DNA from: Verrucomicrobiaceae bacterium
GTDB taxonomy: Bacteria > Verrucomicrobiota > Verrucomicrobiia > Verrucomicrobiales > Akkermansiaceae
Length of the DNA stretch: 64,000 nt
Reading direction: 5' to 3'
Assembly: GCA_027486655.1 (NCBI GenBank)
Contig: JAIXOR010000021.1
Span: 1 to 64,000, forward strand
Within the stretch, counting starts at the first letter, position 1. Each line of letters begins with the position of its first letter. Shown here in pieces: positions 1 through 10,100 of this stretch. The notes under the pieces are model-generated. The model searched no databases. It had not been told where the DNA came from and saw only the letters and a list, made by a program, of their open reading frames with translations. Position numbers and translations under genes: made by a program.

Positions 1-218
1 ACATCCTCAGGCGTCCGCCCGGGACCCAGATACCCATACACCACACGTCCCACCTCCGCTCCACTCAACAACTTCGAACCCTCCACCTTGTACTGCCGGA
101 TGTAGAACTTCAGCGGCTCCGCAGCGGAGAGGAGGGGGCAATGGAGCAGGATCGCGGAGAGCACGGCGATTCGCCCCGCCCTTCGCGATTTGATAGATTC
201 CAGCAACACGTCGGCCAT
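1..218 (-). CDS. Two-partner-secretion outer-membrane translocator (ShlB/FhaC-like), N-terminal fragment
   Basis: Only the first 72 or so codons are inside the window; the gene continues past base 1. Translation from the ATG at 216-218 gives a basic start (KSRRAGR), a hydrophobic core, a likely signal-peptidase site after LLSAA, and then a segment beginning FYIRQYKVEGSKLL. That segment has the look of the POTRA domain that opens TpsB/ShlB proteins, which recognise a secreted partner and carry it across the outer membrane through a 16-strand barrel. The barrel is not visible here, so the assignment rests on signal peptide plus POTRA-like start. No Shine-Dalgarno sequence precedes the ATG. The gene is divergent from the DMT transporter to its right. 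Confidence 0.7.
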   Translation of the reverse strand, partial: MADVLLESIKSRRAGRIAVLSAILLHCPLLSAAEPLKFYIRQYKVEGSKLLSGAEVGRVVYGYLGPGRTPED

Positions 219-268
219 TCGATGGGGGGACTAAACCCGCTGGGCGAACCCCCTCTCAAGGGCCCTGC

Positions 269-286
269 TGTGACGATCCCGTCACA
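269..286. promoter_or_regulatory. Inverted repeat in a divergent promoter region
   Basis: A perfect 7-bp inverted repeat, TGTGACG-N4-CGTCACA, lies between the divergent translocator and transporter genes. Nearby, GTCACACGAACCGCC (281-295) is partly repeated as GTCACACG...AACGAACCGCCC (314-335). This has the look of an operator for a dimeric regulator, but none is encoded next to it. Confidence 0.35.
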
Positions 287-386
287 CGAACCGCCGACGA
301 TTGTGAAATCGGTGTCACACGCGAACGAACCGCCCGAAACAGCGGAATGGGCTTCCCATTTGAGGACTGGCGACTATGTCCGCCGG

Positions 387-1277
387 GTGTCCTGGCTTTT
401 CCTCACGATGGCGTCCGCGTTTCTGCTCGGGCTCTACGATTACCTGAAGAAGGCGGCGCTTCATGAAAACGAGGTGCTGCCGGTGCTGTTCTGGAGTGTG
501 GTGACCGGTGCGGCCGCGTGGTTGCCCTTTGTGGTCTGGTCGCTGGTTGCTCCGGGCAGCCTGCCGCATCCCGTCCCCGAGGTCACCGGGCTGTCAGGGC
601 ATGAGCACCTGCTGCTTGTGGCGAAGGCGGCGCTGGTCGGGTCCTCCTGGCTTTGCGGCTACTACGGCCTTGAGTCCCTGCCGCTATCGATCGCCTCGCC
701 GATCCGGGCGACGGCACCGCTTTGGACGATCACGATGGCGGTGGTATTCCTGCATGAGACCCCCACGGCGAGGCAGGTGGCGGGGATGATGGTGATCCTG
801 GTGTTCTTTTTCGCGTTTACCTTCGTGGGTCGGAAGGAAGGCATCCACTTCGTGAAGAGCAAGTCGGTATTGCTGATGGTGGCGGCCACCCTGCTTGGCG
901 CTTCATCGGCGCTTTACGACAAGTATCTGTTGCAGGACGCCGGTCTTGGGCCCGGAGAGGTGCAGGCCTGGTTCTCGATCTACACCGCGGTGCTGATGAT
1001 CCCGCCGATGGGGATCTGGTTGAGAAGGGGAAACCGGCGCGCGTTTGAATGGAGGTGGTCCATCCCCCTCATCGGGCTCACCCTGCTGCTGGCGGACATC
1101 CTCTACTTCAGCGCGATCGCCCAACCCGATGCGATGATCTCGTTGATATCCCCGGTGCGGCGCACCTCGGTGGCCGTCTCATTTCTGTTAGGAATTGTGA
1201 TTCTCAAGGAAACCCGCGTGCTGCCCAAGGCGGTGTGCGTCGCGGGAATCCTCGCCGGGGTGTTTCTGCTCGCCTGA
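387..1277 (+). CDS. DMT-superfamily (EamA-type) transporter
   Basis: An integral membrane protein of about 297 residues with roughly ten hydrophobic helices and two EamA-like halves, typical of drug/metabolite or small-solute exporters of the inner membrane. The substrate cannot be told from sequence. The GTG at 387 is preferred because the first helix starts directly after it (VSWLFLTMASAF). An in-frame ATG at 141 has a purine-rich GGAGAGGAGGGGG tract before it, but it would add 82 residues of non-membrane, low-complexity sequence, overlap the divergent translocator gene and run through the inverted-repeat region. Another in-frame ATG is at 222. The codon run CTG-TTA-GGA at 1185 is one copy of a motif that recurs in this window. 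Confidence 0.82.
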   Translation: MSWLFLTMASAFLLGLYDYLKKAALHENEVLPVLFWSVVTGAAAWLPFVVWSLVAPGSLPHPVPEVTGLSGHEHLLLVAKAALVGSSWLCGYYGLESLPLSIASPIRATAPLWTITMAVVFLHETPTARQVAGMMVILVFFFAFTFVGRKEGIHFVKSKSVLLMVAATLLGASSALYDKYLLQDAGLGPGEVQAWFSIYTAVLMIPPMGIWLRRGNRRAFEWRWSIPLIGLTLLLADILYFSAIAQPDAMISLISPVRRTSVAVSFLLGIVILKETRVLPKAVCVAGILAGVFLLA

Positions 1278-1286
1278 AAGGCGGAA

Positions 1287-1562
1287 TCAGCGGCAATAGG
1301 GACCATAGGGCCGGTAGTAGCGCCCTTGGTATCCGCCGTAATATCCACCGTGATGGTGGTGATGATTGTCGTTTGCCAGCGCGTAACCGAGGACACCGGC
1401 AGCAGCCACACCTGCGACGGCCACCGCGGGATCCACAGTCTGAACGGGCCGGCCCATCGTATCGTAGGTGGTCACGCAACTGACGCTGGCGAGGGAGCAA
1501 GCGGCCAGGGCGAAGAGAAGGACGGGGCGAATCCGGGGGACGAGCGGGAGTGTCGTTTTCAC
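1287..1562 (-). CDS. Small His/Gly/Tyr-rich lipoprotein
   Basis: A 91-residue protein with a signal peptide ending in a lipobox (LASVSC, Cys near residue 29), so it is probably lipidated and membrane-anchored. After the anchor come a short linker, an Ala/Val-rich hydrophobic stretch around residues 46-63 that resembles a glycine-zipper segment, five consecutive histidines (about 67-71), and a Gly/Tyr/Arg tail. The His cluster could bind divalent metal. No known family was recognised. It lies 9 bp after the transporter gene, on the opposite strand, and is followed on its own strand by the AMP-binding ligase. Confidence 0.7.
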   Translation of the reverse strand: MKTTLPLVPRIRPVLLFALAACSLASVSCVTTYDTMGRPVQTVDPAVAVAGVAAAGVLGYALANDNHHHHHGGYYGGYQGRYYRPYGPYCR

Positions 1563-1593
1563 AGCGGAATGGACGACCGGGATCCGGGTTTAT

Positions 1594-3057
1594 TCAATCC
1601 GGATTTTTGGAATCGTGGGAACTCACGAGCCCATGGTCGCGGCGGATCTTGCCGCTGGCGGTGAGTGGCAGTTGATCCACCAGGCTGATCCGCGCCGGAA
1701 TCTTGAAGGGGGAGAGTTTTCCCCGGCACCAGGCGATCAGGTCCCGTGCGGTCACGTCAGCGGCGATCACCTCGGCAACCGGGATGGAACCGAATACCGG
1801 ATGGGGACGCCCGGAAACCCGGCAGCCCACCACTGCCGGGTGGCTCTGGATCACAGCCTCCACTTCTTCCGGGAAGACTTTCATGCCGCTCACGTTGATC
1901 ACACTTTTCGCCCGACCACGGATGAACAACCTGCCCGCGCCATCAGCCTCCGCGAGATCCCCGGTGGGGAACCATCCGTCCACACACACATCATCCGCCG
2001 TTTGCCAAGGTGAGAGGTAGGCATCAAACAAGCCCGGCCCCCTGACCCAGAGTTCACCGACTCGGCCCGAGTCGACTTTCGTGCCAGTCTCATCCCTCAG
2101 CTCCACCCGATAGGCCGGCAGAGGACGCCCGACAGAGGTCGGGGCCTCGCTTGCGCCCGCGGTGTTGAGGAGGGGCAGGCCGACCTCGATGATGCCGAGG
2201 CCTTGCACGAGAGGTTTCCCGAAACGGGTGGAAAACGCGGCGGCCACATCGGCACCGAGGGGCGATGCCGTGCTCACCGCAAGACGCAGATCCGGCCAGG
2301 TGCGGTGGCTTCGATCCGCAGCCAGAAGCGAGTGATGAAAGGGAGATCCATAAATCACGGTGGCCTGCGTGCTTTCCGCCAATTCCAGAACGCGGGTGGC
2401 AAGATGGTCTTCCGCAATCACCGTGCACGCGCCGTGATAGAGGTAGAGGATGATGGAGACCGCGAAATGGTGGGCCATGGGGAGCAGCCAGAGCACCCGG
2501 TCTGCGGGACCGATGGCGAGCGCCGCGTTGGCAGCGGTGACGCGCTCCTCGAGCTTGCGGTGGCTGATCACCACCCCTTTGCTGCGCCCGGTGGTGCCGG
2601 AGCTGAAGCGGATGAATGCCGGATCCAGCGCGGCAAACTCTTCTTCATGAGCAAAGTCGATGAACCCGGGATCGAAATGCGAAATCCCGTGGCATCCCTC
2701 GATCGCCACCGCAGCGGACGGCCGCCACGAACCTCCCGCGCCGAGAAGAACAAGCTGCGGCGCGGTGCGGGCGAGGAGCTCATCCCGCTCCGGATCCGCG
2801 AGCTCATCCGCGATGGGAATGAGGCAGGCACCCGCCTTGAGAATGGCCAGGGCGGTGATGATGTAATCGATGCCACCGGGGCAGGCCAGGGCGATCCGTG
2901 GAACTCCGCGGCAGGAAAAAGCAGGCAGCGCTTTCAGACGTGAGGCGAGATCCGTGACTCGTTCTAACAATTGGCCATACGTCAGGGTCACGCCATCCGC
3001 CATGAGCGCCGGCCTTTCCGCCGCCGCCCTCAGGGAGATGCTGTCCACAATGTTCAT
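1594..3057 (-). CDS. AMP-dependent synthetase/ligase (acyl-CoA synthetase family)
   Basis: A 487-residue class I adenylate-forming enzyme, expected to activate a carboxylate as acyl-AMP and pass it to CoA or a carrier. The ATP-binding loop FSSGTTGRSKG is at residues 151-161. Later come the A8-type segment GWFPTGDLAEADG followed by RGRAKSVINVSG, and the C-terminal catalytic lysine motif LTASGKIRRDH. Length is on the short side for the family (500-550). The substrate is unknown. There is no signal peptide, so it is cytosolic. It stands alone between the lipoprotein and the GH127 gene, so context gives no pathway. Confidence 0.88.
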   Translation of the reverse strand: MNIVDSISLRAAAERPALMADGVTLTYGQLLERVTDLASRLKALPAFSCRGVPRIALACPGGIDYIITALAILKAGACLIPIADELADPERDELLARTAPQLVLLGAGGSWRPSAAVAIEGCHGISHFDPGFIDFAHEEEFAALDPAFIRFSSGTTGRSKGVVISHRKLEERVTAANAALAIGPADRVLWLLPMAHHFAVSIILYLYHGACTVIAEDHLATRVLELAESTQATVIYGSPFHHSLLAADRSHRTWPDLRLAVSTASPLGADVAAAFSTRFGKPLVQGLGIIEVGLPLLNTAGASEAPTSVGRPLPAYRVELRDETGTKVDSGRVGELWVRGPGLFDAYLSPWQTADDVCVDGWFPTGDLAEADGAGRLFIRGRAKSVINVSGMKVFPEEVEAVIQSHPAVVGCRVSGRPHPVFGSIPVAEVIAADVTARDLIAWCRGKLSPFKIPARISLVDQLPLTASGKIRRDHGLVSSHDSKNPD

Positions 3058-3112
3058 GCCGGCACGGGTGTAGCCACCCGGAGCTCGGGCGACAAGACTT
3101 GCGCGGAGCGGA

Positions 3113-5473
3113 TCAGCGGCCGGGGCCGCGGACCATCCTCAGTCCGAACACCGCGCCGATCTCGTTGCCCTGCGTGGCATCGAAACGGATCGTGACCTTC
3201 TTTTTCCCCCGGACGACCTCGGGCGGCAGCGGATGGGCGACCTCGAAGAATCCCGGCACACCGCGCGCTTCGATGACCTGGGAGCCCAGCAAACGGCCAT
3301 CGACCTTGAGATCGAAGGTGCGCCTGCGCCACTCGTCGCGATGGTAGGTGACGATGAGCGTCATGGGTTGCGAGTCTTCCACGGGCACGTCGTAGGAAAA
3401 CCAGCCCGAGCCTCTTCGGCAGGCACGGCCCATCACGCGGTCCGGAGCACTGTCCGCTCCCTGCTGGTTGAAGTCGCGCTCGGGCTGCATTTCCCCGGGC
3501 TGCACATAGGCCACGGTGGCGGCCTCCAGTTGACGCTGGCGCTCACGTTCCGCGCGGATTTCAACCGCCTTCGCGGCGAATCCGGACTCGGTGTAGAGGT
3601 CCCAGTAGGCGGCGTATCTCGCACGGTGGAGTTGATGGAAGGGAAGCAACTCGACATCGCGGTCCCTGCCCACGCCCCGAGTTCGGAACACACCTGGTTT
3701 TCCGGGAACGGGTTCCAGCCACTCGGCGGGTGGTCGACCCGCGGCGACCAGCACCGGGTTGGCATCGAGATCCGGTGCCAGCCCGCCCCGGCTTGAGGTC
3801 CCGGCGCTTCCAAGTCTCCCCGCGAGGACCAGCGGCCCCCAGAGGATGGCGACCCGGTCGGGATTGTCCGGCAGAGGTTCCAGCCTCAGGGATTTGGAAA
3901 AGGAGAGCTCCACGACATCCCCGTCCGACCAGGTCCGATCGAGCTCGAAAAACCCGCCAGCCGAGTCGCAGGAAACGCCATTCACGCGCACGGTCACCGA
4001 GCACCCGGCGGGGCGACGCAGCGCGAGCTTGAAGGTCTTCGGCATGGCACAGGACACCGTGATCCGCGCCGCATCACCGATCGGGAAGTCCGTTTCCATC
4101 ACGCAACTCACGCCCGCCGACTTCCATACCGCCGTCGAAGGTGCGTAGAGATTGATCCAAAGCGTGTCCTGCGAAGCATGATAGATGCCCGCGCCATGGA
4201 GGGCGTGATTCTCCATGCCGGTGCCGACGCAGCAGGTGAAACTCTCCGCCATGTCCGCATACTCGCGTTCCACACCGCGACCCACAGGCACCATGTAACA
4301 GGTCGAACCGTCGCCGGGATCGATCGAGCCCAGCACGTGATTGAACAAAGCGCGCTCCTGGAAATCGGCAAAGCGGGCGGATGGCTGATAGGAAAACAGA
4401 CGCCGCGTGAGCTTGAGCATGTTGTAGATGTTGCAGGATTCCGCGGTCCTGCCATCCACTCGGTCGTTGTGCCGATCCGGCTCACCGAAATACTCATCCT
4501 TGCCATGGCCGCCGGTGGCGAAACTGTGATGAGCGGTCACGCGTTCCCAGAAAAACAAGGCGGCCTTCAAGTCTTCGGCATCGCCCGTGGCGGCATAACG
4601 CTCGAGCGATCCGATGAGCTTGGGCACCTGGGTGTTTCCATGTTTTCCGGGAAGAATGTCCTCTCCGTTCCTGAGCGGGCCGGTCACCGCGGCGTGCTCG
4701 AACTTCCGGGAAAGCTCCATCCAGTGCGGATCGCCCGTGTCCACGGATAGATCGACGAGCACTTCGTTCATCCCGCCGAACTCACAATCGAGCATCTTCT
4801 GAATCTGCGTGCCCGAGAGATTCTCAAGCACGCGGCCTGTCCAGGTGGCGAGGCCCGTGGAAAGTGCCAGGGCGTCGCGGTTGCCCGTATGCCGCCAGGC
4901 ATCGCGGAGTCCGGCGAAGATCTTGTGAAGCGTGTACCAAGGTGCCCACATGCCATTGAGATCGAACCCACCGGAACGGATGTCGCCCTTGGCGATCTCG
5001 GTTTCAAAGACGAAGGCCGCATCCCGGCCTTTGGAGTCGGTTTGCGCGCCGAGATAACCGCTCCCCCGTTTCGGAGCCGCTTCAAGGAAGCCCTCGACGA
5101 TCCGGTCCGCACGTTCCTTGAAACGCACGTCTCCGGTGGCGGCGAACATCAGACTCACAGCGGAAAGGTAATGGCCTGCAATGTGCCCGGTGAGTTGCTT
5201 TCCCTCGATGGCGTCCCAGCCTCCGTAACCGGGTGCTTTCGGTGCAAGCCCGGCACGCACCCGGTAGCCGGCGAGAAGTCGATCGGTGGACAACGACAGC
5301 AGATACTCCGCATCCAAATCCTGCGCCCGTTTCAGCGGACCACCGGTCAGGCGGACATCACGGAGCGGCAACGGCGGAGCGACGGGAGGCGGCGATTCGC
5401 CAGCGGATGAGGATGGAATGAACAACATGGCGGCGAACCAACGCGTGATCGTGCGTTTCACGCCACGCAGCAT
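3113..5473 (-). CDS. Exported GH127 beta-L-arabinofuranosidase
   Basis: A 786-residue protein with an N-terminal signal peptide (cut near residue 24). The body, formerly DUF1680, is the (alpha/alpha)6-barrel GH127 family, which removes terminal beta-L-arabinofuranose from plant glycans and hydroxyproline-linked arabinans. In the characterised enzyme HypBA1 zinc is held by one Glu and three Cys; the matching Glu-X-Cys is E345/C347 here, and the Cys-Cys pair is C414/C415, so the site looks complete. A C-terminal beta-rich region (about 640-786) resembles the DUF6805 module that often follows GH127 domains. The signal peptide suggests periplasmic or extracellular polysaccharide breakdown. The specificity is inferred from the family. 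Confidence 0.9.
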   Translation of the reverse strand: MLRGVKRTITRWFAAMLFIPSSSAGESPPPVAPPLPLRDVRLTGGPLKRAQDLDAEYLLSLSTDRLLAGYRVRAGLAPKAPGYGGWDAIEGKQLTGHIAGHYLSAVSLMFAATGDVRFKERADRIVEGFLEAAPKRGSGYLGAQTDSKGRDAAFVFETEIAKGDIRSGGFDLNGMWAPWYTLHKIFAGLRDAWRHTGNRDALALSTGLATWTGRVLENLSGTQIQKMLDCEFGGMNEVLVDLSVDTGDPHWMELSRKFEHAAVTGPLRNGEDILPGKHGNTQVPKLIGSLERYAATGDAEDLKAALFFWERVTAHHSFATGGHGKDEYFGEPDRHNDRVDGRTAESCNIYNMLKLTRRLFSYQPSARFADFQERALFNHVLGSIDPGDGSTCYMVPVGRGVEREYADMAESFTCCVGTGMENHALHGAGIYHASQDTLWINLYAPSTAVWKSAGVSCVMETDFPIGDAARITVSCAMPKTFKLALRRPAGCSVTVRVNGVSCDSAGGFFELDRTWSDGDVVELSFSKSLRLEPLPDNPDRVAILWGPLVLAGRLGSAGTSSRGGLAPDLDANPVLVAAGRPPAEWLEPVPGKPGVFRTRGVGRDRDVELLPFHQLHRARYAAYWDLYTESGFAAKAVEIRAERERQRQLEAATVAYVQPGEMQPERDFNQQGADSAPDRVMGRACRRGSGWFSYDVPVEDSQPMTLIVTYHRDEWRRRTFDLKVDGRLLGSQVIEARGVPGFFEVAHPLPPEVVRGKKKVTIRFDATQGNEIGAVFGLRMVRGPGR

Positions 5474-5525
5474 GACCCGAACCGCCTAGCAATGCGATCC
5501 GGAAAACGCGGCACCTCGGATGACC

Positions 5526-6899
5526 TCAGCATTCCACCACATTCACGGCCAGGCCGCCACGCGAGGTTTCCTTGTATTTCGATTTCATGTCCCGACCGGT
5601 CTCACGCATCGTGCGGATCACCTTGTCCAAGGAGACAAAATGCGTGCCATCCCCGGAAAGTGCGAGCCGCGAGGCGTTGATCGCCTTTACGGAGCCCATC
5701 GCGTTGCGCTCGATGCACGGGATTTGGACCAAGCCGCCGATCGGGTCGCAGGTGAGGCCGAGGTTGTGTTCCATGCCGATCTCGGCGGCGTTCTCCACTT
5801 GTTTCGGAGTGCCTCCAAGATATTCGGTGAGTCCGGCGGCGGCCATCGAGCAAGCGACCCCCACCTCTCCCTGGCAGCCGGCCTCGGCCCCGGAGATCGA
5901 TGCGTTCCGCTTGTAAAGCATGCCAACGGCAGCCGCGGTGAGGAGAAACCGGTGCACCCCGTCCGCATGCGGCGTGTGACGGAAGCGCACCGCATAGTGA
6001 AGCACGGCTGGAATGATGCCTGCCGCGCCATTGGTCGGCGCGGTGACCACGCGCCCGCCCGCGGCGTTCTCCTCGTTCACTGCGAGCGCATACAAGTTCA
6101 CCCAGTCGAGAATCGTGAGCGGATCGGAAAGAGAGGCCTCCGGCGTGTTGAGAAGCCGTTCGTAGATTCCCCGGGCGCGTCGCCTCACATTCAGTCCGCC
6201 GGGCAGTGTTCCTTCCCCTTTACAGCCCCGCGCCACGCAGGCCTGCATGGCGGCCCACACCGCATCGAGCCGCGAGCGGGTTTCCGCTTCGGGTCGAAAC
6301 ACCGATTCATTCGCCAGCATCACGCGGCTCACGGACATGCCGCTTTCCTCGCAGTGCCGCATGAGCTCGGCAGCATCGGTGAATGGATACGGCTGCCTCG
6401 CTGGATCTGCCGACCCGGCCTTCATCTCCGCTTCCGTCGCGATGAATCCACCGCCCAGCGAGTAACAGACTTCCTCGATAACGGGGAGTTCATCCGCATC
6501 CAGCGCGATGAAATGCATGCCGTTCGGATGAAGCGGCAGTGGCTTGAGCCGCTTGAAATCCAGATCCGCACGCGCATCAAAGCGAAGCGAGGCACCCCAC
6601 GGCACCGGCAAGCGTCCCGAGGCGCGTATCCCTTCCAGCACGGCGGCCGTCTGATCCACATCCATGGTCTCCGGATCCTCGCCGGTGAATCCAAGGATCA
6701 GCGCGGCATCCGTCCCGTGGCCCTTGCCGGTTGCGGCGAGCGAACCGTAGAGATCGCATCTCAACCGAACCACCCTCCCCCCCAATTCCTCATCACGAAT
6801 GCGGCGGGCGAAGCGACAGGCGGCGCGCATCGGTCCCACCGTGTGGGACGAGGACGGACCTACGCCAATGGTAAACAAATCAAGAGCGGACAAAGACAT
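5526..6899 (-). CDS. sdaA: L-serine ammonia-lyase, iron-sulfur type, single chain
   Basis: A 457-residue enzyme that deaminates L-serine to pyruvate and ammonia. The ATG at 6897-6899 gives the standard start [20 protein letters not shown]; a reading from 7091 adds 64 residues unlike the family, and another ATG five codons upstream is also possible. The N-terminal beta domain carries the PSSSHT substrate motif, and the C-terminal alpha domain carries the cysteines expected for the [4Fe-4S] cluster, in AEAGCQGE and [13 protein letters not shown]. It is a soluble, oxygen-sensitive cytoplasmic enzyme of serine catabolism. It is divergent from the DUF1800 gene and is not in an operon with other serine genes. 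Confidence 0.95.
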   Translation of the reverse strand: MSLSALDLFTIGVGPSSSHTVGPMRAACRFARRIRDEELGGRVVRLRCDLYGSLAATGKGHGTDAALILGFTGEDPETMDVDQTAAVLEGIRASGRLPVPWGASLRFDARADLDFKRLKPLPLHPNGMHFIALDADELPVIEEVCYSLGGGFIATEAEMKAGSADPARQPYPFTDAAELMRHCEESGMSVSRVMLANESVFRPEAETRSRLDAVWAAMQACVARGCKGEGTLPGGLNVRRRARGIYERLLNTPEASLSDPLTILDWVNLYALAVNEENAAGGRVVTAPTNGAAGIIPAVLHYAVRFRHTPHADGVHRFLLTAAAVGMLYKRNASISGAEAGCQGEVGVACSMAAAGLTEYLGGTPKQVENAAEIGMEHNLGLTCDPIGGLVQIPCIERNAMGSVKAINASRLALSGDGTHFVSLDKVIRTMRETGRDMKSKYKETSRGGLAVNVVEC

Positions 6900-7033
6900 A
6901 AACGACCCCGGCATGGAAAAGCCGCCCACTCCGCAATGCAAGCCATTCGCCCGTCCAATCGCAGCCGGGCGGCCCGTCTTGCAAGTTGACTTTCCGCCGT
7001 GAAACCGTTTCCTTGGGAACTGTGGATATTGTC

Positions 7034-7108
7034 GTTCCGTGAGGAACCTCAAGGCCGCGAACCCATCGCAAACCCGGTCGGCCTGAACCACTCAGCACCG
7101 GCGGCCTT
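7034..7108 (+). promoter_or_regulatory. Potentially structured leader upstream of the DUF1800 gene
   Basis: Within the 245-bp divergent gap (6900-7144), GTTCC-GTGA-GGAAC (7034-7047) can form a 5-bp hairpin with a GNRA tetraloop. AAGGCCGC (7051-7058) is perfectly complementary to GCGGCCTT (7101-7108). These could fold as an RNA leader just before the ATG at 7145. No known riboswitch was recognised, and no clear -35/-10 pair is visible in the gap. Confidence 0.25.
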
Positions 7109-7144
7109 CCGCTCCCGATCCCACGAACAAACCCAACGCGCCGC

Positions 7145-10100
7145 ATGAAATCCGAGTTTCCTCCCCGTTCCGCAGGTCGTTTCACGCCGGCCTTCCTCAC
7201 CGCGGTTCTGGCATGCACGTCTGCATCCACCTCCGCGCAGATCGACGAGGACATCAATCGCGAGGTCTGGCAGCGGAAATTCGGCGTGCTCGACGCCCAA
7301 ATGGCCGGCCAGGCACCCTACAGCGGCTGGATGGATCAGGACGCCGATGGTGATGGCGTGAGCAACCGCCAGGAGTCGATCGCCGGTACCAATCCATTCC
7401 ACAAACTCCCCGCCGAGCCCCACTTCCGCACGCCTGCCGTGCAACTCGGCGCGGATCTCGTGACGCTCAGCATTCCCACCGTCGAGGGCAAGTTCTACTC
7501 ATTGGCCGGAAGCCAGTCCCTCTCGAAAGCGTGGAACCAAGGGATCCATCCGGCCATCGCAGGCGACGGCACGGTCAAGTCCTTCGTTGTCCCGAAATCC
7601 GCCGGCAGATTCTTCCAGGTTTCCGTGACCGACCGGTCCACCTCGAATGACACGGTCAGCGACTGGGCGAAGATCGTCATGGGATTCTCGCCCTCCGCAC
7701 CACTCGCCACGCAAAGCAGCTACAATGCGGAGTCGCTCGCCAACGCGCTCGTCAGCCAGGACGTGGTCCGCCTTGAGGCCATCGATACCCTGGGCGTCCA
7801 ACCCGCGGACGCCGCCACCGCCGCCAGCGACATCGGCGTGATCCGCATCTCCCGCTCCGGCAACCTCGCCATCGGCTCGCTCACCATCCCCATCACCCGC
7901 AGCGGCACCGCCGTCGAAGGCGTCGATGTCGCCCCCCTTCCCTCCAGCGTGGTCCTCCAGGAAGGGGTGACCTCGGTGGATCTGAAAATCATCCCGCTGC
8001 ACAATCCTTCACGCAGCTCCGGTGCCACGGTTTCTCTAACAGCCATGCCGCCCGGCACGCCCCAGGCCTCCGGCAGCTTTTCGCTGGGCTCCCCCGTCTC
8101 GGCGGGCGTCACCCTGCTGCCCCCTGGCAACGCATCCGGCACCGGCCTCAGCGCCTCCTATTGGACGGGATCCAGCAGCACCTACAGCAACCCGATCAAC
8201 TTCGGCGGAGTGACGGCCACCTACACCTACACCCGGAGCACCACCACCACCGGATTCGCCATCATCAGCTTCACCGGCACACCCGCCGTTCCGTTCACCG
8301 CGGGAAACCAGGCCTACCTCCAGTTCACCTCCGGCAGCCTGAACACCGCGCCATTCAGCAGCGCCGCAAACTACACCATCGTTTCCCCCACCACATCCTC
8401 CTCCTTCCGCATCGATCTCACGGGAAGCTCGCTGCCCACATCCGGATCGGGAAACCTCAACCTCGGCAACTTCACCGCCCCCCTCACCCGTGTCGAGCCC
8501 ACCATCGACTTCGTCTGGCTCTTCGGCTCGCCCAACGGAAGCACCTTTGTCGGCGGCGACAACCACTCAGTCGTCTGGGAGGGCAACCTCGCCCCCTCCA
8601 CCAGCGGCAGCTACACTTTCCAACTCGATGCAGACGACAAAGCCCGTGTCCTTCTGGATACCGGAGCTGGCCTCGTCCAGATCCTGGAAAACGGATGGGA
8701 CACCCCGGCCACCGGCGGCTTCAAATCAAGCGCCCCGATCAGCCTCTCCGTACCAGCCACCCCCGGGGCACGCTACCCCATCCGCGTCGAGTTCTCGGAA
8801 ACCACCGGTGCCTCCAAGTGCCGTCTCCAGTGGCGGCTCAACAGCGGATCCTTCGCCAACATCCCCTCCACCAATGTTTGGCGCGACCGGGTTTCCACCA
8901 ACACCGCGGACAACGTCTGGGTCGCCAGTTATTACAACAACCCCACCTTCACCGAGCCCGCCGCAAGAGTTCAGACGGAAACCGCCGTCACCTCCACCAA
9001 CAACGGCGACTGGGGCACCGGGGTTCCGGATCCCTCACTGCCTCTCAACAACTTTTCCGCACGCTGGTCCGGACAGATCCTGCCGCAATACTCGCAGACC
9101 TACTACTTCACCGCGCGTGTCGATGACGCCGTGAGACTCTGGGTGAACAACCAACTGATCGTCGACCGCTGGCCCGGCGGTGGAGCCACCGATCGGGTGG
9201 GATCCATCGATCTGCAGGCCGGCGTCCTCTATGACATCCGCATGGACTACTCGGAAGCCACCGGATCCGCCGAAGCGCGGCTCTACTGGCACAGCGACGA
9301 TCAGGCCAAGCAGATCATCCCGATGAACCGCCTGTTCCCGACCAACTCGGGAAAACCCGCCATCACCAGCCCGCTTTCCGCCGTCGCACTGGTCGGTGCC
9401 TCTTCGCCCTTCAGCATGAGCCTCAGCTCCAGCAACGGCGGAGTGATCACCGCCAGTGGCCTTCCTTCATGGCTTAGCCTGGTCAACGGTGTCCTCAGCG
9501 GGACCCCTCCCTCGGCCGGCATCTATCAGTTCACACTCACCACCACCAACGCCTCCGGCTCCGGCAGCGCGGTGATGACCCTGGAAGTCCAGGATCCTCC
9601 CGATCAACTTACCCGCGAACTCTGGACCACCGGGGTCACCGGCGCGTCCCTTGCCAGCGTGCCATGGACCTCACCGCCCAACTCCACCGGCGTGCTTGCC
9701 AGCGCCGAGGACAGTTCCACCCTCCCCGCCAACACCGGAGTGCGCATTCGCGGATACTTCACCGCTGAAAGAACCGGCAATCACTACTTCTGGCTCGCTT
9801 CCTCCAACAACGCCCAGTTGTGGATCTCCAACGATGACGAACCCGTGAACAAAGTGCTCCGCGCTTCGGTATCCGGCGGCACCGGCCCCAGAACCTGGAA
9901 CACCAACCCCTTGCAGAAATCCGCCTGGATCTCCCTCGTCGCGGGCAAACGGTATTACCTGGAAATCCTCCACAACTCCGGATCCGCTCCCACCAACCAC
10001 CTTTCCGCCGCCTGGTTCCTCGATCCCACGGGAACCACCGCCAACCCCATCGTCAACGGCTGCCCGCCCGCCTCCGCCACCGCCGGCGGCATCCTCCCCG

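Noticed and set aside
141-386. N-terminal extension of the DMT transporter from the ATG at 141
   Set aside because: A purine-rich tract precedes it, but it runs antisense through the start of the translocator gene and across an inverted repeat; the added 82 residues look non-coding.
5520-6989. A 489-codon open frame opposite sdaA
   Set aside because: sdaA has all family motifs on the other strand; this frame encodes Arg/His-rich low-complexity sequence.
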